This document shows, piece by piece, positions 23,275 through 35,769 of a DNA stretch of 64,000 bases. The notes under the pieces were generated by a model. It worked only from the letters and a program-made list of their open reading frames with translations, had not been told where the DNA came from and searched no databases. The position numbers and the translations under genes were made by a program. How positions within the stretch are numbered: position 1 is the first letter of the stretch; every line of letters starts with the position of its first letter. The stretch is from Balaenoptera acutorostrata (taxonomy: Eukaryota > Chordata > Mammalia > Artiodactyla > Balaenopteridae): assembly GCF_949987535.1 (NCBI RefSeq), contig NC_080071.1:24575032-24639031 (forward strand). The letters are read 5' to 3'.

Positions 23275-23670
23275 GTAGTCTTTTTGATGTGTCAGTTTGG
23301 CTAGTCTCCAGTTATTCTTTCAAACACTATTCTAGGTGTTGCTGTGAAGTTTTTTGTAGATGGGATTAAAATCCATAATCAGTTGACTTTAGAAAGGAGA
23401 TTATTTTAGATAGTTTGGGCAGGCCTGATTCAATCAGCTGAAAGAGGTTAAAAGCAGAGCTGAGGCTTTCATAAGAAGAAATTGTGTGGACAACAGCTTT
23501 ATCCTGTGCCTGAGAGTTCCAGCCTGACCCTCCTGACAGCCTGCCCTATAAGTTTTAGACAGGCTTAACCAGCCCCCCAAATGGTATAAGCCAGTTCCCT
23601 GCAATAAATCCCTTAATTTATATTTCCTACTGATTCTGCTTCTCTGGATTAATCCTGATTTATACAGTTA
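23275..23670 (+). repeat. LTR-like old interspersed repeat
   Basis: The segment reads like an old ERVL or MaLR-type LTR: 'gatgtgtcagtttggctagt', 'gttgctgtgaagttttttgt', 'gcaggcctgattcaatcagc', a poly(A) signal AATAAA at about 23604, and an end near 'ctgatttatacagtta'. The family name is not certain. Confidence 0.45.
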
Positions 23671-24380
23671 CCTGGATTATAATTGCAAACAACATTAACC
23701 AAGGAAATATAGTTAATATTACCAAACTGTGTTTCCTAACATTCACGAAAATATTGTTATATCTTACAAATTAATTAAACTCAGACTTCATGTTTCACTG
23801 CTAGAAGGTATCCTATCAGTTTTGTGAATATTTATTATAGCTACAGTCTGATTTTTCCTGGGTCAACTTCAATCATTTTGTTTGTTAGAGTATGGAACAT
23901 TACTTGTTTTCATGTATAGTACTTTTGATGTTTATATAAATGGGTGTATACTGTTAATACAGGAGTGTAAAAATATAAACAAGAGGACTGACTTTATTGG
24001 CAACCATAGTTCTTAAATACATATGACGGAAATTTTTATTTGAATAAAGCAGTATAGAAACTAGGTATTTTGCTCTTTCAAAAGCAAAATGTGGCAACCC
24101 ACCACCATCTCTAACTCCACCATATAGACAGAGGTATTTTGCTTATAAGATGTCCTCCAAGAAGAGTTTGACCAGAAATACTTCAGTGGTCTCCTTGGAA
24201 TTTTTTTCATTTTTGTTTATGAAACAATCACTTTCATGCCTCAGAGCCTATGGTGTTAGAAATGGTAATATTACCCATCCAAAACATAGCTAACTCTTTT
24301 CTAAGCATTTAACAATGGATAATGGAGCAATTTAGTGAGGTTTGCACTTCTCTTGTTTCCAGATTGTTTCCATTTTTAAA
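23671..24380. other. No gene or recognised repeat
   Basis: A/T-rich sequence without supported features. Confidence 0.5.
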
Positions 24381-24394
24381 TTAACCTCATTTTA

Positions 24395-24964
24395 TTTTAT
24401 TATTTTATTATTATTATTTTTAACATCTTTATTGGAGTATAATTGCTTTACAATGGTGTGTTAGTTTCTGCTTTATAACAAAGTGAATCAGCTATACATA
24501 TACATATATACCCATATCTCCTGCCTCTTGCTTCTCCCTCCCACCCTCCCTATCCCACCCCTCTAGGTGGTCACATAGCACTGAGCTGATCTCCCTGTGC
24601 TATGCGGCTGCTTCTGTTTTATATTTGGTAGTGTATATATGTCCATGCCACTGTCTCACTTCGTCCCAGCTTACCCTTCCCCCTCCCCGTGTCCTCAAGT
24701 CCATTCTGAATGGTCTGCATCTTTATTCCTGTCCTGCCCCTAGGTTCTTCAGAACCAGTTTTTTTCTTTTTTAGATAACATATATGTGTCTTAGCATATG
24801 GTATTTGTTTTTCTCTTTCTGACTTACTTCACTCTGTATGACAGGCTCTAGGTCCACCCACCTCACTACAAATAACTCAATTTCGTTACTTTTCATGGCT
24901 GAGTAATATTCCATTGTATATATGTGCCACATCTTCTTTATCCATTCATCTGTCGATGGACACT
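24395..24964 (-). mobile_element. 5'-truncated L1 3' end with TSD
   Basis: The minus strand carries the end of ORF2 ('ggaatattactcagccatga' complement near 24895) and the whole 3' UTR with its tail at the left. A 14-bp TSD with one mismatch flanks it: TTAACCTCATTTTA (24381-24394) and TTAACCTTATTTTA (24965-24978). Confidence 0.88.
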
Positions 24965-24978
24965 TTAACCTTATTTTA

Positions 24979-26414
24979 AACAGTGGATTTTTTTTTTTTT
25001 TTAGTTCTTTAGTTAAGTTTGTTTGTTTTTTTGTTTTTACTTTCCATCATAAGCACATTTCCAAAGTTACATCCTGGTTGAACACCCTCTCAACAGCATT
25101 TTTTTTTTTGGCGCACATGGTTCAGAAGGATAAACCCAGTCTACACTGATGAGGGGAGGACGACAGTAAGTCTTCTGACTCACTGAGTTGTTTTCTCCCT
25201 TTTCTCAGTATTAGCTCTGGGCAAGATTTTATAATGCAAGCCAAAAAGAATTTATACTACCTTAACCCCTATGGGCCATATTTCTGACTTGGTGTAGTGA
25301 TGAAATTTGATCAGGATTTTGAGCTCTAGAGTTTTCATTACAGAGCTAAAAAACAGCCTTGAGATCAATGCTGGAGGACACTGGGTGACTGGTATGAATA
25401 AATCATGTGGTGGTATATTGATAATGTACACTACTGAATATACAGAATTTAATATTAAGGTATTGTGGCTGGATTTTCAAATTCTGCTGCTAGAATATTA
25501 TCAATACTGCTATAAGCTATTTTTCAAAATAAGAGCCATCATTTTATTAACATTAGTAACTGTCTTGTGTGCTTCAGGGCACTAGCTGATTGCCTTTGGG
25601 GCCCAGAGGGATACTGTTACCTAAACTGGGAAGATAAAATTAATTAATAGGATAGTGGGCTTTTTCATCCAACTCTGAAGCTTGCCAGATTTTAAGTATA
25701 GCCAGAAGCAGAATATTCAAGTGAACAACTTAACAGATTCAGTGGGATGAATTTGATGTTGCTATTAGGGACAACTGACTTCCGTGTACACTTTTTTTAT
25801 TGTGTCTTCAGTTTGCAGAAACAGGATAGCACTGGGGAGACCTATAAGATACATTTTCCAAGGTATTCTAAGAACTGCTTCTTTCAAAAATTATTAGCTT
25901 ATCTTCCATGTACTCTATAGCTATTAGAGTCTTTTAAAACAACTTTTCAATTATAAGGGTGAGATGAAACTGGCAAGAGTCAAACTCCATTCTTCCCTGG
26001 TCCTCTACTCATATCTAAACTATTTCAGGCAACAGATATGTTCTTTTATTTTGGACACATGAGCTCTTTGAAAGTATTTATTTTTGAGTAGAATGGCAGA
26101 GAACAGTAGTGTCAAGGAATTTATAAAAGTTAGACATCTCTTGCCAGAAAGACAAGGTGCCCCAGAGGAGTTTGGCTTGAATTGAACCTCAAAAAAAAAA
26201 AAAAAAATGATAAGAACTGGGCAGCAGAGGAGATAAAAAATTATAGTTTCTTTTAGCATTGTGGTCACAAACTTACTCTACAATGTATCAGGCTGTGTAT
26301 TTTAGACAATAGAGGCTCATCAAATCTTTGAAAAACTAGAGAAAAATTGCTCTCCTTATTAGTATTCAAATCAAAATGAAGAACTATCTATGGAGTCTTT
26401 CACTTCTAATTAAG
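24979..26414. other. No gene; short homopolymers
   Basis: T-rich runs near 24988-25003 and 25100-25109, and an A run at about 26190-26206, are the only marked structures. Open frames of 75-92 codons have no recognisable domain. Confidence 0.5.
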
Positions 26415-26425
26415 ATTAAGTAATT

Positions 26426-26616
26426 ATCACACAGGGAGATCAGCTCGGTGCTTTGTGACCACCTAGAGGAGTGGGATAGGAAGTGTGGGAGGGAGACGTA
26501 AGAGGGAGGAGATATGGGGATATAGGTATATGTATAGCTGATTCACTTTGATATAAAGCAGAAACTAACACACCATTGTAAAGCAATTATACTCCAATAA
26601 AGATGTTTAAAAAAAA
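26426..26616 (+). mobile_element. Short L1 3' end with TSD
   Basis: L1 3' UTR from 'gggagatcagctcggtgctt' to 'ctccaataaagatg' plus an A tail. A perfect 11-bp TSD, ATTAAGTAATT, flanks it at 26415-26425 and 26617-26627. It is a close relative of the 15064-15338 copy. Confidence 0.9.
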
Positions 26617-26627
26617 ATTAAGTAATT

Positions 26628-27183
26628 TTCAGAAGGCTAACATTCTTAATGTGAACACCCAAGAAAACCAGGTAAATTATAAAAATCATATTTTAAAGGC
26701 ATTAGAGAGCTGTGAATGCAAGGAAGACTATAGGGACTAAGCATTCAGAGAAAATATTTAGGGAAATATTCAGAGATGAGCTCAGAATTTTCAGCTGTCT
26801 TTTCCTGGAAGCATGTGATAATTTTGAGTGTGATCTAGAGTTTGAGAATCTGGACTTCCTTCAGAGAGAAAACCAATGAGAAGGGACAAATAAACCAACA
26901 GAGTTTTTAGCAGTCATCCAGGGCTGGAGACTTAAATTGCCGCAAACACATGGCCAGTTTCTTAGAGCATAACTTAATTTATAGATAGGCAGAGTAAGTA
27001 TTTAAAGAACCAAGTTGGAAATTTTATTGAATTTTTTACTGAATACTGAAATTTTACTGAATAGTGCAGTCTCTCTGCTGGAGGAAAGGTCTATGAAACA
27101 ATTTTTAGAGGTACTGGAGATAGTGGTGAACTGACACTACATTCTTCCATTAGCTCTTCTTTCTGGGAATATTTGCTTATTCT
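26628..27183. other. No gene or recognised repeat
   Basis: A small local duplication ('attttactgaata' near 27040 and 27055) is the only structure seen. Confidence 0.5.
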
Positions 27184-27198
27184 GAATACAGCTAGAGA

Positions 27199-27324
27199 GG
27201 ACTTCCCTACTGGTTCAGTGGTTAAGACTCCATGCTTCTGCTGCAAAGGGTACAGGTTCCATCCCTGGTCAGGGATCTAAGATGCTGCATGCTGCATGGT
27301 ATGACCAAAAAAAAAAGAGACAGA
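27199..27324 (+). mobile_element. Short CHR/Bov-tA-like tRNA-derived SINE
   Basis: The tRNA-like head ('gacttccctactggttcagt', box B near 'ggttccatccc') runs almost directly into an A tail, without the long CHR body. It is the short class. A perfect 15-bp TSD, GAATACAGCTAGAGA, flanks it at 27184-27198 and 27325-27339. Confidence 0.93.
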
Positions 27325-27339
27325 GAATACAGCTAGAGA

Positions 27340-27779
27340 TACAGAATCCAGGGTTGGTCCCTGGCAGAGAGTTCTTGGAAAACCAAGAAACAAGCAAGAG
27401 TTTTGTCAATCAAACACAGAGCCAGATTTCCTCATAATTGCTATTCAAAAGCTGCACAGGACAAGACTAAGCTGAAAATCTCTGAAAAGCAGGGCAAAAA
27501 TCCCAACAGTCTTCCAGATGTGAGAAGAAAAATGCTCTCTAGGTTCTCAATTAAAAGGTCTTGGTGGGTGTACCCTAAGAATAAAGACAAAGTAGAAATA
27601 GATTGAATCTTGACAACCAAGTGCAGTTTTGACCTGGCCCCATTTCTGATTGGATTAAAGTGATCATCTATTTCATTTCTTAGAACCCTGCTGGTGATAA
27701 AATGGCATCTATAATATGAACCTTTACAGTTTTTTTTTTATGTACAGTGTTCATAATTATTAAAAAAATCTTTAAGCAT
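27340..27779. other. No gene or recognised repeat
   Basis: The 67-codon frame at 27403-27606 has no recognisable domain or conserved context. Confidence 0.45.
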
Positions 27780-29756
27780 GAAAAAGATAAGACCATATGA
27801 TCAGTAACCAAGAGGAAAAACAGACAATAGAATCAGACTGTCAGGTGATCCTGATATTGAGATCAGAAGTCAATGACTGTGACTAATATACTCAAGAAAT
27901 TACAGGCAATATGGAAAATTGGTAACATATGGAGTTCAATATACTATAAGAATAAAATGAATATTGTGGAGACAAAAACACAATTAATCCATAGGTCAAA
28001 GAAGACACTACAATGGAAATTAAAATGTTATGAACTAAATAATAATGAAGACATGACATACCAAATCTTGCTAGGTAGAGCTAAAGCAGTGCTTAAAAGA
28101 AAATGTAGAGTCATATGTGCATATATTAGAAAAAAAGAAATACTAAGAAATCAACTAAGAATCCATCTCAAGAAACTACAAAAAATTATAGCAAATCAAT
28201 CCTCAAGAATGAAGGAAGCAAATAATAAGAATAATATGGAAAAAATCAATGAAATATAAAATAAGCATACAATGGAGAGAATCAGTTGTTTTTTTAACTT
28301 TCAGTAAAACTGAAAAGCCCCCAGCAAGCCTGATTAAAACAAAGAGAGAAAACACAAATTACCTATATCAGGAATATAAGGGGAGGCATCAGTATAAATA
28401 ATCCAAATATTAAAACTGTAATGATTAAGTATGAAAAAATTTATGAAAAATCTTTAAGCAAATAAATTTGACAATTTGAATGATACGGAAAACCCAACTT
28501 ATCAAACAGACTTAAGAAGAAATTTAAAATCTGAATAGTCTAAATCTCTTACAGAAATTAATCCAATTTTTAAAATCTTCTCACAAAGGAATTTCTAGGT
28601 CATAGTAAATTAACCTATGAATCCTTCCAAATACCAATATTACACAAAATCTACCAGAGAACAGATAAACAAGGGAATACTTCTACTTCTTCATGTGGAG
28701 CTTGCATAACCTTGAAATCAAACCCTACAAATAAATGAAAAGAGAAAAACTTATTGGTCAATATCTCTCATCAATCTAGCTCAGATATCCTAAAAAACTA
28801 CTAGAAAGTGGAACTCAGTTGTATTAAAAAAAAAAAAAGAGGAATACTTCATGACTAAGCAGGGTTTAGTCCAGCAAATTAACGGTATTTTTACATTTGG
28901 AAATCCATCAGTGTAATCCACTACATTAATGAAAACAGAAGAGAAAAATTAAATGGTCATCTCAATAGAAGCAGAAAAGTAATTTGGTAAAATTTAACAC
29001 CTGTACACCTTAAAAACACAGTAAACTAAATCTTGAAAATGAGGATATACAAATTAAAATAGCAATGTAATATCAGCACACACAGGAATGGATAAAATTA
29101 AAAATACTAAATGTTGGAGAAGATGTATTGCACTGGGACTTCTTATATTGCTGGTAGAAATGCAACTGGGTACAAAACTTTAAAAAACTTACAGCAACAC
29201 TAATGTACACACACCCCATGACTCAGCAATTACATCCTTAGGTATAGACATAGAAATATGGTTATGTGTTCATCAAAGACATGTACAAGAATGCTTAAGA
29301 CAGCACTTTGGAATAGTCTCAAACTAAAAATTACCCAAATGCCCAAAATATGAATGGTTAATTGCAGTACATTTATACAATAGAATTTTATGAAGCAATG
29401 AGAAGGAACAAACTAAGTCTGTAAGTACAATTTACATGAATCTAAGAACATAATGTTGATTAAAAGAGATAGATACAAAAATAATACATAGTATATGACT
29501 CCATACATTTCAAGGTCAAACATTTCACGTTCAAAACTAATCTATACTGTCAGAAGTAAGAATAGTGGTTACCATGGGGAACAGGGTAGTGCCTGGAATG
29601 GGGCATGAAGGGGGCTTCCGCAGTACTTGTAATACTTTTTCTTGATCTGGTTGGTGGTTACACATGTGATCAGTTTGTGATAAATCACTGACCAGTATAC
29701 TTATAACTTGTGTACTTTTTCTTATATATTATACATCATTAAAAGTTTATATATCT
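27780..29756 (+). mobile_element. Ancient L1, mid ORF2 to 3' UTR, internally deleted
   Basis: Landmarks in order on the plus strand: an ORF2 stretch read in the frame 27873-28259 ('...LGRAKAVLKRKCRVICAYIRKKE...'), the RT region near 28740-29000 ('catctcaatagaagcagaaa'), the C-terminal region ('ctaaatgttggagaagatgt' near 29107, 'tacaatagaattttatgaag'), then a 3' UTR ('agtggttaccatggggaa', 'catgtgatcagtttgtgata'). Reading frames are destroyed throughout. Much older than the L1 copies at 35 and 58 kb. Confidence 0.75.
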
Positions 29757-30256
29757 ATAGTATTAGTTATCTATTGCTGATGTGACAGATTACTACAAAC
29801 TTAATGGCTTAAAGCAACACAAATTTATTGTCTTGCAGTTCTATAGGTCAGAAGTTTGACTTGGGTCTCACTGAGCTAAAATCAAGGATTCAACAGAGCT
29901 GTACTTCCTTCTGGAACCTCTAGGGAACACTCCAATTCCTTGCTTTTCCCAGCTTGTCTTTTCATTGGTTCATGGCTCTCTCCCTTCATCTTAAAAGCAG
30001 GCAACTCTCTGATCCTTTTTCTCTCTGACTGACTATAGCCAGGAAACATTCTCCACTTTTAAGGATTCACATGACTAGATTGCATCCACCTGAATAATCC
30101 ATGATTATTATCCATGACCTCCCCATCTCAAGGTTCTTATCCTTATCACAGCTGCAAATCCCTTTTGCCAAGTAAGGTAATATATTCACAGGTTCCCAGT
30201 TCTAGAGATTAGGATATGGACATCTTTAGGGGATTATTATTTTGCCTAGCATTTGT
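29757..30256. repeat. Old interspersed repeat, same family as 12423-12535
   Basis: Starts 'tattagttatctattgctga', continues 'aaacttaatggcttaaagca' and 'caaatttattgtcttgcagt', ends near 'tattattttgcctagc'. This is an abundant mammalian repeat that I recognise by its text but cannot name safely. Confidence 0.5.
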
Positions 30257-32183
30257 GTGTGTGTATTTATATTTTTAGTAAAATTTTACTTAGGGCTCTT
30301 AAGTCCTGATCTAGCCTCTCGGCCACCTTTTATAGTAAAAGAATATCTGTGGATTCCATTCTTGATTCTGGGCATATGATTGTGCAAATTATTTCCTTAG
30401 TTTCCTCAAATGTCATATTCGGAAGCTAGACTATTTGATCTCTAAATTAACTACCCATATCTAGAACTGATATAATCATATTAGTGATTGCAATATAAGG
30501 GACTTAGATTTTACCTTTCATTTGAATAATTTAAAAATTCAACTTTTTAGTTATTCATGAATTATTCACTGTGGGGATAAACTAGTCAAATATTTCTTAC
30601 CCCATTCAGTCATTCTCTGCTACCCATCACATTTCTTGGTCTCCCTCTCTCAAATCAAGACATGAAGATTCGCTTTAATGATTCCAAATATATATATGTT
30701 GTCCAAAATATGTGCAAGATATTTCAGCTCCCAATATCAATGATTTGGGGAGGAGGAGTGATCATTCCAGGTCATGAATATCTTCAAGATAGATGCACAT
30801 CTATTGCAATTCATGGAACAGTCTACCCCATTCTTAAATGTGAATGTCTGTACTATAAGCAAGTTGTTTCTTATTATTATACTTCAGTTGTTATTCGACC
30901 TCAGTTTAGACCCCAGAGGGTTATAGCTTTGCTATAGCCCTTTTCACAGTGGCATTTTGTCTAACTCAATCTAGTCCAAGTGAATTGACCCCAGAGTTAC
31001 AGTAAGAAACATCTCATAGAAAGCATAGTAGGTCATTTTCCAAACCTGAAATGCTAAAATAATAGTATCCTAATATTATATTTTATCTTTCTAAGTGAGA
31101 CAGTTGATCTCCCAGAGATCTCTGGAGACTTCTGATTTTCTCCTTAATGCTGGGACAGCATGCACTCTCTTCAGGAGACGTTCTATTAAAATGCAAAATG
31201 ACTTTTGTTTCTCACCACTCCATATGACACAAGGGTTACAAAAATGTACTATACATTCTGGCATATCCTGTTGTGATTTTCCTTACCAATCCTGTTCAGT
31301 TCCTCGGATCATTAATCTTATATTTTGGACTTCCAATAGCCAAGAGGGTTTTCAGTGTAGTTGGGGAAAAAAGAGCCAGGGCAAGAACTGCTAGTTACTA
31401 TGGCTTACTTTCTAGCTAAGAGAACCAAAACCCAAAGGAATTCCACCTTCACATTGGAAATAGAGCAGCGTATTGTTTACATCTCACTCTGGAGGAGACT
31501 AGAATAATTAGGAAGGATTTATTCATCCAAGAAAAGGTGGCCTGAAGGTTCAGCTTTAGAAATTTTAAATCTAATACATTTGTTAAGAGAAGGTTACTAG
31601 GTTGGCTAGTACGAAATTTGAGAACATTTTGTGACAGTCAAATACACTTGTTTTTTTTCAATTTGTGGCTCAAGAGATTATACATCAATTCTGCATTTGA
31701 AGACAATGTAAAGGAGACAACAGTGCTTGCACCTGGATTGCATCATTTCTAGGTTAAAATAAACCAAGCTGCAGAGAGATTTTTAAATAGTGGAGTTTAT
31801 AGAGATGTTGACTCCTTCTCTGGGTGGTGATAACAGGAGTATGCAACCTACTTTTGACTGTCTTTAAGAGTTTAAACAGAGTTCTCCTTCAAGTAGCATA
31901 CCTCCCGCATTGCCCTGTGTCCTGACACTCTTGAGAATGGTGTAATTAACTTGTGTCACTGCTATGTGTGACTTTGGTATCAGTGTAGTTTGTAAGACAC
32001 TCAAATGAGGTTTGTGTGTAAACAATCAAACAGTCCCAGGCTACTACATTAGGCAAGCAGCTCTGCCAAGAACACAAAGAGATGGAACATCAGAGCCAGC
32101 AACACACACCTGTCCTTCCTTGAAGCAGCCAGTCTCGAGTCACGGTCTATATTTTTTTGCTCCAAAGCAGTGACAGTGCATGC
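30257..32183. other. No gene or recognised repeat
   Basis: Frames of 91 codons (30662-30937) and 99 codons (31095-31394) are open but show no domain, no splice context and no codon signature I can defend. This is one of the longer repeat-free stretches in the window, so unrecognised exons or regulatory DNA cannot be excluded. Confidence 0.4.
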
Positions 32184-32255
32184 ATTGAATGTATTGGGCA
32201 TAAATGCAATTGTGAGGATATTGAATGTATTAGGCATAAATGCAATTGTGAGGAT
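32184..32255. repeat. Two-copy 36-bp tandem repeat
   Basis: Copies at 32184-32219 and 32220-32255 differ at a single base (G or A in 'gtattgggcat/gtattaggcat'). Confidence 0.95.
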
Positions 32256-32342
32256 ACATTCGATGATTCGAGGGAAGCTTATGAAATAAGAGACATTAGA
32301 TTGTGGAGCATAAGACTACATATTACTGTATACCTCAGCACA

Positions 32343-32345
<3 letters not shown>

Positions 32346-32409
<64 letters not shown>

Positions 32410-32410
32410 G
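32346..32410. repeat. (TG)n microsatellite, about 32 units
   Basis: An almost uninterrupted TG run, the longest dinucleotide tract in the window. It is likely to vary in length between individuals. It extends the open frame 32157-32411 artificially. Confidence 0.97.
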
Positions 32411-32734
32411 AGATGAGGTGCTTGGGGGGGCTGTAGGGAAAATTAAATATTTAAGAATTTCATTTTTCCCCAGAGTCCATCATTTACTGTTTTCACCCAC
32501 ACAGCAAAAGATACACGTATTGGAACACAGCTACTTTTCCAGCAGTCTTATTTATGTAGAAAACAAAAAAACAATTAAAAAATTTTTTTAATTAAAAAAA
32601 ATTTAAAGCTATATTTGAATAGAGAAGGAAAGAAAAACTATATTCCGTTGAAACAGTCTATAGGCACATATGCATGGAAATGTTTAATCTTTATATATGC
32701 ATAAATGGATTATGTATTTATATATCTTTAACTG

Positions 32735-32905
32735 CCCTTATCAAGCACTGCTTTCCATGTGCAGAATAAGCTATCTGTTTTACATACATCATTTTAGGTG
32801 TTCTCACAGCAATCTTGAGCAATAGCTATTTTGATTCCATTTCAAAGGTGGGGAAATACAGACTTGGGGAGTTAAGTAACTGGCTCTAATCAGTTAAAAT
32901 GTTGA
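32735..32905 (-). repeat. MIR SINE
   Basis: The plus strand shows the reverse MIR order: 'caagcactgctttcca', 'cttaggtgttctcacagcaa'-like text, 'tttcaaaggtggggaaatac', 'gagttaagtaactggctcta'. Diverged. Confidence 0.55.
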
Positions 32906-32929
32906 TTGATGACCTATTCTCTGGGAAGT

Positions 32930-33335
32930 AGTGTACTTCAAATACGTTCATAAATATCTTTTGCTTGTTATTCAGTTATTTCCTTCAGATAATTTCCTGA
33001 AAGTTGAATTGCTAGTGCACAGGGGAAAGGGCAAGGGGTCACTACATTAAAGATTAAGGGTTTTGTTATTGATAACCTTACGTTTGTACCGGTAGTATCA
33101 GAAACTATTTCCTCATACCCTCACTAACACAGAGTATTGTGATGTTTTAAAATGTCAGTCTGAAGTGGAAAAAGATGTCACATGATTTTATTTGCATTTT
33201 ATATGGCAGAAGTTACAAATTTACCTTACAAATATTCATTGGCCATTTTTATTTATTTTCTTTTTCTTTGCATTCTACATTTAAGCCCCTTGCATAATTT
33301 TCTATCAAGCAAATTAGTCATTTTCTTAGTGATCT
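32930..33335 (-). mobile_element. Ancient L1 ORF2 C-terminal fragment
   Basis: Reverse-strand text resembling old L1 ('gaaagttgaattgctagtgc', 'tcataccctcactaacacag', 'attcattggccatttttatt' on the plus strand). No coding capacity. Confidence 0.5.
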
Positions 33336-35411
33336 GATGCAATACTTCTGAAAATAATTTAATATAATGTGTAGATAAGAATATCCAAAAAACTTTGAAA
33401 AAAATAGAATGGGAAAGTTCCTCCTTTAGATATTAAAAGAATACCAAAACTAATACTTTGGGATTTAATAATTTATTCAGTTTCTAGATCAATATATTGG
33501 GTATTAACATCTTTACAGCTTTGAAATTTCCAATTCAATAATGTTTATTCAATAACTTCCATGTATTCAAGTTTTATTTTCTATGCCATAGTAAAATTTA
33601 TTTTCTTTTACTTACTAGTTTTTTTACTATAAATCTATAATATTCATATGTTTGTTCTTAGATAAATTATTTTCTTGTTGCTGTTGCAAATAGAACATAT
33701 TTTATTATATTTTCTAAGTACTGGTATTTTTAACTTCATAACTCATCATCTGAATTTTATTTCTGTCATTATTCATTTTACATATGTATGTATGTATTTT
33801 CATGGACCCAATTTTTCTTTTGTCTTTGTCTTTTGTCATAAACTATATGCCATAAACTAAATGAACTTTGTAGAACTGGTAGACATGACTGTTGGACTAA
33901 GGAAGGAATAAAGAAAGCAAAAGAGAGTGGTAGGAAGAAAAAGAGAGGACAGAAAAGTCCATAAGCAGGCAGGGCCATTTTCGTTAGTTGACAACTGTAT
34001 TGGAAATTGTGGATTTGCTTTGTCTTGTCAAGTAGAGGTGGATGGACAATGAGAATCTCTTTGCACATTTTCTTCACTCTTACATGCAATCACAGCAAGT
34101 TTAGAAATCCTTGGCCATCTAACCCTACATACTTGTGTTTGCAATATGACTATCAAGGACAGCTAAACATCCTTCTAGAACACAGGACTCTTCTGTTAAA
34201 TACTTGATCATTGGAGCTCTAACTCTAAACCTCTCACATATCTCACCCTCCTCCAGCGTCTGCTGCACCAGCATCTTCATTAGACAGCTCTCCCTTGCGT
34301 CAAGCATTTCATAGGCATCCTACTCTGCACGTGGGTTAAAGTGGACTAATAAGGCTGGCTCTACTACTCTCTTACATGTGGTAGATAAGCCTTTCTTCTC
34401 ATTAAATCCACGGCAATAAGCACCTTGGAATTCATAAGATTTTTGTTCTTGATCCGTAACATTCAAGATGTTCACCCAATTAGGTCTAATTGTTTTCTTT
34501 TTTAACCTTCTCTTCAGTTTATATAAACTCATTGCTCGTTTTTAACCTGAAATTCAAGTCACTTTCCCTATTCTACCCAGAGTCCAACCTGTATTTTAAA
34601 AATATTTACAATAATTCGAATATTAAAACAAAAGTGTTTTGTTATTAAAATAATCATTAAAAAATTTAACTAAGTATATTTTCTAGTTTGGAAAAACACT
34701 AATAATAAGCAGTGAACTCTAAATCCTATTACGCTATTAAACACAACAATAATCTCTCAGCCACCACATACTCTTCCCAAATCATGAACAAAGAACTATC
34801 TCTCAGTATAATTTTTGTTTGTTTTGCCCAGAAGTCCTCAAAAGATGCACATTTGTGCCTGTTTGTATGTGTGTGGGGGGGCTTGGGGGTGGGGTACTAT
34901 ATAGTAATCCCTTGGAAGCTTTTAAAAATTGTACATGCCTCCCACCCCCAGAGATCTTGGTACACATCCTTCTATTCTCCTTCCAACTCTTCCCTACTAG
35001 CCTATCACGGAGAAGAATTGCTGCCAGTTTCTTGTATCCATCAGTATACGAAAAATTGAGAAAAGTAATTACAATCCCCATAGCATAAAATATTGCAGCT
35101 AAAATTATGTTGAGATTCCTAAGGCCTTTATGATATTTTTCACAAATGATAATTATTCACATTCACATCTTATATCATTCTTATAATTATATTATAATTC
35201 TTATAATTATAATATTAATTAATTAATTCTTATAATTCTTATAATTATATATTATAATCATTTTTATAATTGCATTTTTGTGAGTTCTTTTATGCACCCT
35301 CCCACTTCCTTGCCAATAGTAATCATTTAAAAATATGTATAAGATGAATGAATGAAAGACACAAAATGTTTAAGTAAGCTGTCACATTGGAGTGTAGAAC
35401 TGCTTCCTTTT
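33336..35411. other. No gene; A/T tandem patch near the right end
   Basis: 35165-35275 is made of repeated 'cttataattata'-like and 'attaatta' units that can fold on themselves. Several open frames of 60-115 codons occur on both strands over 33675-35088; none has a recognisable domain, and the overlap on both strands argues against coding. Confidence 0.45.
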
Positions 35412-35769
35412 TTTTTGAATTTTTGAATTTTATATTATTTATTTTTTTATAAAACAGGTTCTTATTAGTCATCAATTGTATACACATCAGTGTATACATG
35501 TCAATCCCATTCACCCAATTCAGCACACCACCACTCCCACCCGCCGCTGCTTTCCCCCCTTGGTGTCCATACGTTTGTCCTCTACATCTGTGTCTCAATT
35601 TCTGTCCGGCAAACCAGTTCATCTGTACCATTTTTCTAGATTCCGTATATATGCGTTAATATGCGATATTTGTTTTTCTCTTTCTGACTTACTTCACTCT
35701 GTATGACAGTCTCTAGATTCATCCACGTCTCTACAAATGACCTAATTTCATTCCTTTTTATGGCTGAGT

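Noticed and set aside
30662..31394. Frames of 91 and 99 codons
   Set aside because: No recognisable domain. Length is within chance for 64 kb of six-frame translation. A comparison with other mammals would be needed to reopen this.
32157..32411. 84-codon frame ending in a Val-Cys repeat
   Set aside because: It is made of a 36-bp tandem duplication and a (TG)n microsatellite.
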